A stretch of 64,000 nt of DNA from Setophaga petechia (Eukaryota; Chordata; Aves; Passeriformes; Parulidae): positions 8,422,001-8,486,000 of the forward strand of contig JANCRA010000003.1 in the NCBI GenBank assembly GCA_024362935.1. The letters are read 5' to 3'. Positions 49,362 to 60,937 of this stretch are shown in pieces. The position numbers and the translations under genes were made by a program. Numbering within the stretch: position 1 is the first letter of the stretch; every line of letters starts with the position of its first letter. Below the pieces are notes generated by a model. The model did not search any database, was not told the DNA's origin, and saw nothing but the letters and a program-made list of their open reading frames with translations.

Positions 49362-51796
49362 CTCTGTGCCATCTCCATGGCTGTGGAGGCACCACTGCCC
49401 ATACAGGTCCTGTTAACTCAGAGTTTCAGAGAGGAAAAGTTCAACAACTTCAGCTCTAGATGAGCAGACATCTCCACTTGCAGCACTCCTGGCAGCAGCA
49501 CTGCTCATCCATGGCTGGGCACCCTCTAACTGAGGCCAACACTCACTGTTAAATGTCCTCACACTGCCTTCTTCCCATCCCATCCCCCGGGAATTTTGGC
49601 ATCAAACCTCCTCCAGAGGTAAGGCTTAAATTCCTAACTATTAAAGGTGACATTATCCACACAGATGAAAACTGGATAAACCTCAACTGGTTGTTAAATT
49701 AGCTGTTTAGACCTTCAGGCAAAATTCCTGTTCCTGGCATCCAATTCTGTTATGTAAAATTAAAGAAAAGGAAATTTAAAATAATACAGGAATGCCTCCT
49801 CAGGCCACCTGCTTGTGTTCTCCCCCCCCTTACAGCCAGTCACTCCCAAACCCTGCCTTCCCTGCTGGAGTCCAGACATTAATTTCCCAGTATCCAAAGG
49901 CTCCAGCAGCCTGGAGTAATAAGGGAATCCTGTCAGAGATCATTTTTTTCCTGACCCAATTCCCTTTCTAAGGTAAGGAAGGTATTACATATACCTGAGC
50001 AACTCTTGTTTGCTGCAAAGCCAATAATATATTTCAGTTTGCACAACTGTAGTGGTAAATAGAAAGATCTCTTTTCAAGTGCCTTAGAGGCTTTAAAAAA
50101 ACCAAATAAATTATGCACAGATTTTCAGTTTACCAAATTTACTAAGCATTTAAGCCATCACACCAATGACTGCTTTAAAATACATGGCAGTAGGGGAAAG
50201 GAGTAAGAAAATATAAAAAGATCCAGAAATAAAGCAGATTATACACATGAGAATTAAAGTGGAAGTGAAAATTTTTTGTTTGAAGTCAGTCCCTGGACAA
50301 CACAGACTGCACAGACTGAACAGTCTGCATGATCTCAAGGTTTCACTCTAAATATTATTTTGTCAGTTAAAAGGAAAAAACCTGGCAAAGTACTTGAGAA
50401 CTCTGTGCAGCCTCTGATACATCCTGAAAAAAATGTTCAAGTAGCGTGGTAAAGAAATTCAAATCATGCTGAGAAAATACCTTTGTGTTGTATAAAAAGA
50501 ATCTTTATTAGGGAGAGACTTTCTACTCTAAAAATCAGGTTTTCAGAATCAATCAAAGACCCCATGGAGAACAGTCAAAATTGTGCTTTGAAGAGATGTT
50601 TGTTATTTACTAGTTTTTGTAAGAATCAGCTCAAGAATTAACCTGATTACAACTGGACAGGACCTAGAAAAATAGTTGGGGAAAAACCTTGATGCTTTTT
50701 GAGTCAACCTTCAGCCATCTCTACTCAGTTTTTTTTAGAATTTTATTTCTGTCCTGGCTTGAACATGCTTTTCCATATCGAAAAACTTGCTCTCCACTAA
50801 TGCATAAGATATCTTTTGTTACCAAGCATCTATGCAAAATGTCTTAAAATAATGAGGAGATTTAATATGATTTAATCACATTAAATAGAGAGACATTCAC
50901 AGCAGTTTTCTTACAGGAAAGAAATCCTAAAAGAAGGCAAAAATGTAAAATACAAAGCAAGGATAACAGAAAATAATCTCTGTAGTACAGCAGCCAAAGA
51001 CTGATGAACAAGGACAGCCATTGCATTGTGATATACAAGATGTTCATTACTCATGACTCTGAGCAATAGCAGACCACTTTGCATATTTATTAATTCTTGT
51101 ATTACAATCCTGGCAATAAAGTGTGGTGTTTGTCATTAAATGCTAGATATAAAAAAGCAGGAAAGAATAAATTACCTTAGTCTCTGTACATGACTAGCGA
51201 CTCTGTAGCACCAATAAATAAGTGCTTCAGGGACATTAATTTATTTTCATGCACAATTCTGTTGTATTCATGTCACATTAATTCTCTGTTTGGACAGGTG
51301 AGTAGCTGGAGCTGAGGGAAATGTACAATCCCAAATGCCATGAAGACTAGCTTGTACACTGATGGGCAGAAAGAGTGTAAGTGAAGGTTTATATAATTCC
51401 CATGTCCCCTGAAACCAAATTATAGCCCAACGTATTTCCAGGACATGGAGGTTGGAATGATGTACCAATGTGGGTCTCTGAAAGCTAATGACACCCTTCC
51501 AAAACTCCCCTCTGGCCTCATCTCCTAATGACAAGTCACTGGCCATTCTTCCTCCGGACATTTAAGCGCAGATCAGATGAAATACAGACTTCTAAAAGGT
51601 CAACACTGGGAGCTGGTGCACATAGTGACCAAAAAGCACAATTGTTTAACTCAGCCCTTGGATATCTGTTGTGGCCTCCTCGCCATGCCCATGACTGACT
51701 TTCTTCAGAAATTTGTAGCTCTTCTTTTCCAAATGCCTCTTTGGTGAATGGATTTTTTTGCATTTTCAGTTTTCACTTATTAGTATAATATAATTA
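49362..51796. other. Unique non-coding DNA
   Basis: No gene recognised. GC content is higher around 49.4-49.9 kb, grading into AT-rich DNA after 50 kb. Confidence 0.55.
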
Positions 51797-52033
51797 TTGA
51801 ATCATTTAGCTTGGAAAATATCTCTAGCATCATCAAGTCCAGTTGTTAACCCAGCACTGCCAAGTCCAGCACTAAACCACGTCCCTGAGTGCCTTATCTG
51901 CATGGAGTTACCTCTAGGGATAGTGACTCAATCCCTTACCTCCATGGGCAGCCTCTTCCAATGCTTGACAACCCATTTCAGTGAAAATGTTTTCCTAAGA
52001 TCTGATATAAACCTGTCCTAGCACAGCTTGAGT
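51797..52033 (-). mobile_element. CR1 LINE, 3'-end fragment
   Basis: Reverse-oriented CR1 tail. The plus strand gives TGAATCATTTAGCTTGGAAA, CATCAAGTCCAGTTGTTAAC, CCAGCACTGCCAAGTCCAGC, ACTAAACCACGTCCCTGAG, ATGCTTGACAACCCATTTCA, TTTTCCTAAGATCTGATATA, AACCTGTCCTAGCACAGCTT. This subfamily differs from the other two CR1 tails in the window and, by eye, is the least diverged of the three. The element 3' end is the left edge. It is 5'-truncated at about 52033. A 74-codon plus-strand reading frame across it (51797-52021) is not a gene. Confidence 0.93.
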
Positions 52034-55000
52034 AAATCCTTGAAACCTGACAGCCTGACTCACCAGTACACATCCATATGTGCCCTACAGAGGGAACAGT
52101 GAATTACACTGCTAGAAGACATGCTGAGCAGATCCATTAAAAAATGGACTTATGAAGACCAGGCAGCATCACAGATTCAAATCCAAATCGTATACAAACA
52201 CTCCACACATGTGGATACTTACATTTTCAGAATACATTGTTGACCAATCCCTTGACAGATCCCTCACAAATCAAGTTGGGTACCAAAACAAAACAGAAAC
52301 ATATAAAGAAACAAAAAAAAAAACAAACAGAAAACACCTTTCCAAAAAAACCCAAAACCACTGAATCAAACCTCACTGTATCAATGAATGATGGCACGTT
52401 GCCTTTGCAGGAAGGCAAAGGTGTGAAACAACCAGCCATGTCAAAGATTTTGTCACTCCAGCTTTCTACAAGCACATTGATGTGGTTCAGTTAAATGTGG
52501 CAATTTAGAGCCCATGCATTCTCCTCACACTAACCATTTTCAGGCCAAGAGTAGATGTTTATAACCCCTCCTCTTTGCCACTGGTTGAAATGTCTGTAAT
52601 TAACCAGCCAATAAATTAAAGTTCTAACGGGGTAAAGCCAAAGGTCAGAGCAGAATATCATATTGGGTGAACCAGAATAGTTAATGTGGTCAAGTGAGAC
52701 CCATTCCTGCTGGAATAATGTTGACATGTTCTGCTAAGGTATTTCTTGGCATCCCTGACCCCCATCCCTTGACTCATGAACAAATCTATTCAGTGTTTGG
52801 AGTAAATTCCCACTATGACCTTGTTGTGTCATTCTGAACACACGTACCCACGAGTGGAGACAAGAACAGTGGCATTCACAAGAGCAGAAATGAGAGACTG
52901 AGACCTCAGCTTATGATCAAAGTGGGTGCCAGGGAGGAAAACTGAATAGACCATTGGACTAAAAGCTGGGAATGCTGCTGAACCATGTTCTGACACAATG
53001 TGCCTGTCTTGGACAGGCTGCTGAAGCTCTCTTCCTCTACGTTCATTTTCTTGTTGCATTCCTTGGTCACAGGAGGCTTCATAACAGATATAAACTGTGC
53101 CATGGAGACAGCTGTGAACTGCCCATGAAATGCCACAGTTTTGTCACAAACAGACCAGAGTTCAGCCCACGTGGAGCTCTTCCCTGTGAGATGAGGTCAA
53201 GCCAGACTGACCTGTGCAAGTTTTAATTCTGATGGATTCAGAATAAACATTTAATGTTATGCTACGAGAGGAGAGAAAAAACTTTGAGAATTGTGAAGAT
53301 GAATGCTTCCCCTCCTCCCCAAGTTAAAGGATGCTGCTCTACACACAAGTTAGCTTCAACCTTGTGACCCACCAAGTTGTTTTGGGGTACAGTGCGTCAC
53401 CAATCATTTGCTGTAATGTACCACAGCTGTAAATATACGTAATATATATAAATATATACATACATACATTTAAATTTAATCCATCTATTTAGAACCCAAC
53501 AAAAGGTACTTCAGGGACAGCAGCTTGTCCTTGAATGTGCAGCACTTCATCACAGCTCCATTTCAGCCTGGAATGGGACTGAAAGGCCTCACTGGTGGCC
53601 CAGAAAGGTCAATGAACACACACAGTACCAGGAGCACTTGGCTGCCAGCAGCTGCTTTATCCAAGACTCCAAGCAATCACTAAACTCTATTTTCCACTGA
53701 TTTAAACTCTCAGCCTAGATACTCTGCTACCAAATTACAGGACACAGAGAAGATCAGGAGAAACACAACTGCTGCTGCTGCTATAAATCTGGAAAAAAGC
53801 CCCAGACACCATAAACCAATGCTTTGTGAGTTTTTATATTTTTTTTTAAATTTGGGTATTTCTCTGAATCCATTACCACTTGAATTTTTCTCCAGACTTT
53901 GTGCTCCTAACACAAAAAAATCCTTCACCTCCTTTCTGAGTATTGTCAGCTGAAGAGCTCCTAAACACAGCTGGCTGTGGGTGGCAGCAGGAGGCTGAAT
54001 TGGCAGAAAATTTCTGGCTCAATACTGTTATCAACAAAAGCAACTCTCTGAGGCTACCCATGACTGTTTCATATTTTTAGGGCAAATTTCCTTGTCCCCA
54101 TTGCAACCAAAAAGAAAGGTATAATTGAGGAATAGTTAAATAAGCTAAAGATTAAATTTTCTTCCTACCTATGTGACTGCAAAGGGCTCAAGCCTCACAA
54201 AACCAGTCATTTGGACAAAAGCAAGGCTAATAAAGTCTGAGTAAGTTCTTACTCTAATTAGAGAGTCAGAGACAGCGTGTCTACAAAAACAGATTAAGAA
54301 AATAACATTCTTTGATATTTTCTGGTAAGTGTATGTTTTTTGTGTTGGGATAAGAGGAAGAATTTGCCAAAATAAAAACACTTTTTAAACAAAACCTTTT
54401 CTTTCTGTCCTACCCACAGAGGACCTCATTAATATTAAAAAAAAAAAAAAAAAGCAAGCAACCAAGCAACCAAACAACAAAAATCAATCACCAATTCCAA
54501 AAAGTGCCGTCAACAGCCCCCCACCCCCCTCACTTGCTATCAGGGCCAAGAAAATTTTGGGAAAGGTTTTTTTAGGACACTTGGGCCACTGAGCTGCAAA
54601 TATTTGTGACAGGACTGTCTCCTTAGCCAGGATTGCCTGGGCAGCCAATGCCCAGCAGAGATGGATCCCACCTGTGTCCCTCAGTGCAGTCCCCCAGCAT
54701 CAGAGCCACAGCACAGTCCCCATGGAGCAGCTTCTGCTTGGAAGCACAGGTGAAGGCATTGTGGGCTTCATTCACTGCAGGGGATAAAGAGCAGTGGGAT
54801 ATTGCTTTTCCTGCTCCCCACTGACTGCCCACCAGGCACCCCCTTCACAGCCACCCCACACTCGCCCTTCGGTGGGTCCAGACCCCAAAGGACCCCAAGA
54901 TCCTGAAAGAGGTGGTGCAATGGACACAAATGGCAGAAGGAATTTTGTTATCTATTGCAAGAAAAGGATTGCAGCTTGACTGCTGTGGTAAAACCAGGAA

Positions 55001-57462
55001 TAAACCCAACATCTGTTTATTACAAAAGTAGTCCTACTGGCTTTTACCTTCTACTCCACAGCACTGCGAAGAATGAAATTATCACAGTGGATAAATGCTA
55101 CCTACATTGTGACATATAACAATATGACACAATAAGGGCATATAATGACAATAGGGGCAAAAAACCCCAAACCATATTATTTTAAGTAGGCAACATGCAT
55201 AGACAGAGTGCTTGCTGAGCCCAGATGCCTAGACACAGACTAAAAAAATCCAACCTTTTGAGACATCATTGCCAGTAAACAGCATATTTGGTTTACCCTC
55301 ATGGTAACCCATCCAACTTCTGGAATTCAACATTAAACAGGATAAACCTGACCCATTTCTCGATCTAGACTAGCAGCTGTTTTGAGAGACTGGAGATTTA
55401 TCTGCATTAAAATTTTCCAAGCTGCAAAAGAAATAATTTTCTAATACTCTTCTAGTAAAGAATTTATTTTCCTATAATTTGTATTTCATTAGCATAAGGT
55501 GAAAGTGTTTCCATGGAAACACCAGGGATATATAATTTCTAAATAATGAATTTTCCAAAAAGAACTCACAAAATTAATTTCAGATTACAATGCAAAATTC
55601 TCCAAATTCAGTTCACTTTTAATATTATATATTTAAAGACTTTGAGGTTTAAATTTAATAATTTATATTAAATATAAATTAAGTAGTTTAATATTCCAAT
55701 TACAGAAAATAAAACACAGCAAAATAGTAGACACTAAAGTCAAAAATACACTTAGTGTAATTTCACTGATTCAATGATTAAATATGTCAGTATCAGTGCA
55801 ATGGGTCATTTATCATATCACTTGTATATATTCAGATATCTCTATACAGTAATTTTTTATTTTGACTATAAAATATTTTAGGTCTATATCTTATTACTGT
55901 AAGCTCAATATTAAGATGATAAGATGTATTAAAATTAAATAATTTTTTTTTCTGCTTAGTCATAATCTATTCCAGTAAGGTGCTAACATATTCTAACTTG
56001 GGTAAGATGTTTCTTAGGAATTAATTCTCCCAGCTGGGGTTTAAAACAAATAGGGAAAAACATAACCTTGAGCAGGGAAAAGTTTTAAAAAGACAAGAAT
56101 TCCTCTGAATTGTACTCTCAAAGGAAGTGAAAAGGCAAGATGAACAGGAAAAAAGGAAGAAGAGGTGCTGTGGAAGATGTTATTTTCCCAGACTGGGTGG
56201 TAAAGAAATCTCAAAGAACTTTTAGACTTGAGAGGAAGGGGGTTTGGAACTGGGGAGGAGGTAGGGATTTTGTGTTTCTTTCACATGCCATTTCACTGTG
56301 CTATTTAGGTATAAAACGTAATTGTTAGAAATCCTGTTGTGGTGTTTTGACATTGTTTCTTCATATATGTCATTTTTCTAAGGGTGAATATTTCTTCAAT
56401 GATTTGCATAGTTGATATTGCACTTGATACCAAAAAACCAACCTCGTATACTTATTTATTCATATACTTATTTATGAGGTTAAGTGGAACATGAGGAACA
56501 GTATAACAACACAGATCAGGCCAGTGAACTCAAATGCTGGGGCCAGTCAGTGGGAGGTGGAGTTGTGGGTGTATTCCAGAAATATTAAAGGGGAGAAAAG
56601 AGAAAAAAGGCGCAAGCTGAATGAAATGTCAGGCAGATCCCAAAAAAAGCATTCCCAAAAACTGTGCCTCTGATCAGAGGCTTACATAAAACTTTTAAGA
56701 TAAATTGCTCTTCCCTTTCTCAAAAAAAATTCTGTTTAAACATTATGGGATGGGGCACCTCTTGTGGGCCAGATTCTCTTACATGATTTTTGTACATTAA
56801 CATGATTATTAATTAAAAAAAGAAGAATTTATTCTAATCAACTCCTCTAAGTGAAAACAGAGTCCAAAAATAAAAAAAAACCCTTGACTGAAAGCATAAA
56901 GAGAGGTAGAGTGATGAACTTTTCCTAGTGATGGGAAAAGACCACTTACAAGATGAGGATGACAGGTGGTTTATGAAAGTTTATCCAAAGACACTTTGAA
57001 GTGGTAAATGACTATGTATTCAAAAAGTGTGCCCAGGGAACTAGAAAGCAAGGCCAAGGGCTGTCACAACCCTGAAGGATGTGAGCAGTTACTATTAAAA
57101 AAATATTACTGTTAGCAGGAGCTTGATTTGGGCATGAATAAAAATAAGGGTGCTGCTTGCATATGCTAAATAAAAGGCTTCTTGGCACAGCTGCTTTCAG
57201 CAGCACAGCAGTTGTGCTTGTTAGAAAAAGACATGAAGTGTGTCCAAGACACAGCTGCTGGGTCTGAAAGCCCACCAGGCATCCTGCTCCTTGTCAGCTT
57301 CTCAGGGGGTGCAGCCTTACTGCAGAGTGCCCCACCCTCACACATCACCTGGCCTGCCAAAAGGAGAGCAACCAGCTGCAACATCTGAGAAAATCCTTCC
57401 CTGGAAATAGCAGGTTCAGTATTTGGGCTCAGGCTCTTTCTGTCATAGTCTGTCCACAGGGA
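52034..57462. other. Unique non-coding DNA with low-complexity tracts
   Basis: No supported gene in about 5.4 kb. It includes A/C-rich sequence at about 52280-52360, TA/TACA-rich sequence at 53432-53470, a 17-bp A-run at 54437-54453, a strongly AT-rich stretch at 55.4-55.95 kb and a 12-bp duplication (TATACTTATTTA at 56447 and 56463). GC content rises around 54.6-54.9 kb without CpG enrichment. Confidence 0.55.
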
Positions 57463-57501
57463 AAAATAAATAAAAATAAATAAATAAATAAATAAATAAA
57501 A
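57463..57501. repeat. (AAAT)n microsatellite
   Basis: About 39 bp of AAAT/AAATA repeats, likely length-polymorphic. It creates the aromatic run in the 144-codon minus-strand reading frame at 57166-57600, which is therefore not a gene. Confidence 0.95.
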
Positions 57502-60500
57502 GACAAATGGAAAACATATGTGGAAAAGCTTTATTTTCTTAAACGCTGAAAAAGTCTTTATTTCTAGTCCAGTGACTCTTCCATGAGCTACATTCCTCAT
57601 AAGCTTCCTTGATTCAATGGCCTGATTTATGCCTCATCCCACCTCCTAAAAAACACTGTGAAATTGAACTGTCTAGGTTAAAGCTATATGCATCCAAAAA
57701 GTCAATTTTGAGAACAAAATAATTCAAAGAGTATATGTAAATCCACTAGAATTTATTCTACGAAACAGCAGACTCTCAGCCATATAGTTAACAAACTATT
57801 AATATAGTATGTGATCCTAAAATATGAGAGGTACCATCTGCCATAGCACTATTTTTTTTTTAAACAAAGCCTGAATTCCTACAGATAAAAGTGAATAACA
57901 CCTTTTAATAAGACTTTTTAATGTGAGAAGGTGACAGGTCAGGTCAATAAGTTACAATATGTGTTCTGCCACACTTTACACGTTAATCTCCAGTTTTGTG
58001 GGGAATGAGCTCAGTAGCCAACTCAGGCTCCATAAAAAGGAACAAAGATCTGTGCTGATGTCAGGTACATGTGGCACTCCCGTGTCACTTTGTCAGAGCT
58101 CTGATCCTGATGAAAGCTAACACACTTCAGGCTTTTACCCTTGGTAGCAGGGGCATTTTGGTTTGGATCTGGAGCAGCCTTTTCTCTCATCCTTGTCAGG
58201 ATGAGAGGATGGGACCAGCTGCCCAGAGACAAATTTTGGGGTCCATGGAGCCATCAGCTCCCCTAAGATCTCAGACAACAATGGCTTTATAACAAAGCTT
58301 CTACCCCAGATCACCGTGTCCTACTTTAGCACTCGTGGAGCAGTGGAAGACCATTATACTGTGTTACAGCAGGACCTTTGGCATAGAAACATTTTTCACT
58401 GATCTTATTTCCAGGGCAGAAAGGCTGTCATTCCTAACTACTTAAATGTAATTATGATTTTTACTGTAGTTTGGCAGACACCAGATTTTACCACAACCTC
58501 TGAACTTGCAAGTTTTAATTATATACTGAAGCCTATTGAATCAATGCCTCATACAATGAAATGGCTAAGCATAGAATATTAATAACCCATCCTTCAAGTC
58601 TTTATTATATTGCTTGCACAAATGGTAGAAAATTTTATGAGCCATTTCTTTTTTTGGGGTTGGGGGAGTGTTTTCAGTTTGGTTTTTGTCTTTTTTTTTT
58701 TACAAGGCAATTGACTAGCACTTTAAGTTATGATTAAGTATATGCAGCTGGAATGTTTACTGCATGTTTGCACCTGCATGTTGAGTAATAAGACCCAAGA
58801 GATTTGATAAACCTACAAAAATCACAGAGAAAGACAAAGGATGATGGATTGGAAAACAGCCTGCAGGCTTTCTTCTTAAGGGGGTCCAGGACCACGTGGG
58901 CATTCAGTTACATAGCAATGGCCTAAATATGAGCATCCTTTATTTATGCCAGTCTGTATGCATGCCTCTCATATTATTTAAACATGAAGTAAAAAAAAAA
59001 GAAAAAAAATTGTCTTTCTTGTTAACAGGAAGTCTTCCAAAGACAGTTACTGAAAATGCATATTATTATCCCGAGGCACCATAACATCCATATTAATCTC
59101 TCAAGAGTGCTCTTGGGAGGGCTGTTTTATGATTATATAAGATGGTTTTGAATATCTTCACAAGATAATAAACAGTGTCAGCTTCTCCCACTGCTTTCAT
59201 TACTAAGTCTTCAAAAATTAGTGCATCTCCTCTTGATATGGTTTTGAATAAAACCTGAGTATTTCCTGAATGATAGGTCAGCCTGGCAAGATGATATATA
59301 TATATATTCAGATAATACATTATTCCAAAGTATAGTCCTTATGAAAATGTATGAAATGTACTAGACACAGCTCTGTACCAGGTATAAAGACAATCAGGGT
59401 GGAAAGATTTAAAGAAAACACACAACAAAAGGCCTGACAGCACATTTTACCTTTGGAGCTGCCTTTAGTAAGACACTTCACTATATTAGTTAGTAACCAG
59501 ATGGAGGAGCCAAGAGTCTGCTGTTGCAACTGGCACACAACATTTCTACAGCTATGGAAATATTAAAAAAAAAACAAAACCCTAAGTAATCTGAATATAT
59601 TGTCCTTTCTGTGCTTTGATATTCAAGTCCAAATTAATATTCTGGTCAGATCTTAAGAGTCTAAGTCACTCTGCAGCAAGACACTGAGCAAATTCCTGAT
59701 AAAACTCTTAAAAGTGATTCTTGAGAATAGCTATTTTTGACAGTTATTCCCAAGAAACTGCAATGAGGATGACCAAAATCTCAGCTCAATTCAAAAGGCT
59801 AAATGCATAAATATATGTGCTAAAATCAGTACTATGTAAGCATTCAGCAGCTTACATACCCTCAGACACTCAAAACCTAAAAGCTGGCCTGAAAAATGCA
59901 TTTTGGCTGTTCGAATACATGCTTTATGACATAGCCTTACTCAGGCATCTTAGAGAAAAATTACATTGTAATCACAGGTTTCCTTTAGCCAATAGGAGGG
60001 GCATTATTTAATTAACAAGCTTTGAGTTTGTACAACTTCTGTAGTACAAAATGTGCCACAGATATGGCCCAAAGGCTACACAATTCAAACTGTTCCTGAC
60101 AGAGTAATTTTTTTTAACTCACAGGTGTTGAAGCACTGCTCACTGTTGGGAGCTCCCCCATTTTAGGGAGGTTCCCACAGTCACATTATTGCAGCTCTCC
60201 TGGCACTCTCAAAACCACCTTTCCTGGCCACACACAGGGCAGGGGTTGTGTGGTACTCCCTAAAGCACTCTGGCTTGGGGGTTTTCCCCACCCCAGTTCC
60301 CACACAAAGCCTCCAGAGCCTTTGCAACACAGACACCTCTACATCCAGCTGGGGCTCCTGCCTGCTCAAAACCTGATGTTAGCCAACACTTTTTGCTCAA
60401 AGCAGCAGCTGCTTACCACACACATGTCCACAACCCTGTGTCTCAACCATTTTATTTTCCATATATGCTCTACTTAAAATACACAGTCAAAGCAGCCAGA

Positions 60501-60524
60501 CAAATGTGGGGACACCCTGCAGCT
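57502..60524. other. Unique non-coding DNA
   Basis: No supported gene. A perfect 10-bp-arm hairpin lies at 58184-58207 and a (TA)n run at about 59294-59308. Confidence 0.55.
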
Positions 60525-60937
60525 CTGAGCAAACACAACAAGGAATGAATTCACTGCTTCCCATGGGCAGGCAGGGGTTCAGCCACCTCCAGGACAGCAG
60601 AGCCCCATCACAAGGCATGATGATTAGGGGAGAGAAACATCATCATCCTCCCTTCCTCCTACTTTATATACTGCAGATGATGTTTTATAGTCTGGAATAT
60701 CCGTTTGGCCAGTTGTGGTCACCTGTCCTGGCTGTGTCACCTCCCAGCCTTCCATGCACTTCCAGCTTCACTGCAAGGCAACACAGAAAGGAGAAAAGGC
60801 CTTGACTCTGTGTCAGCCCTATTCAGCAATAACAAAACATCTCTATTACCAACCCTGCACTCAGTACAAATGCAAAATAAAGCCCCATTACAGCCCCTGG
60901 GAAGAAAGTTAACTCTACCCCAGCCAAAACCAGCACA
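60525..60937 (-). mobile_element. Truncated LTR of an avian ERVL-like retrovirus
   Basis: The plus strand is the reverse complement of a well-known bird LTR. Blocks are GGAATGAATTCACTGCTTCC, GTTCAGCCACCTCCAGGACA, the TATA region CTTTATATACTGCAG, GGAATATCCGTTTGGCCAGT, CCTGTCCTGGCTGTGTCACC, AAAAGGCCTTGACTCTGTGT, TTCAGCAATAACAAAACATC and a right end AGTTAACTCTACCCCAGCC...CCAGCACA. On the minus strand the element therefore starts TGTGCTGGTTTTGGCTGGGG at 60937, a proper 5' LTR end. The left side is cut at about 60525, so the U5 end is missing. No target duplication can be checked and no internal genes adjoin it. Reading frames at 60506-60805 and 60705-60983 are LTR shadows. Confidence 0.88.
60662..60670 (-). 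promoter_or_regulatory. LTR TATA box
   Basis: TATATAAAG on the minus strand at the place expected for the U3 promoter of the truncated LTR. Transcription would run leftward, but the element lacks its 3' end and poly(A) region. Confidence 0.6.

Noticed and set aside
57166..57600. 144-codon minus-strand reading frame with an aromatic, membrane-like segment
   Set aside because: The hydrophobic run comes from the AAAT microsatellite. The rest has no recognisable domain.
58184..58207. Perfect 10-bp-arm hairpin (CTCTCATCCT and its complement)
   Set aside because: A 10-bp arm with a short loop is expected about once by chance in a window this long, and nothing nearby gives it a role.
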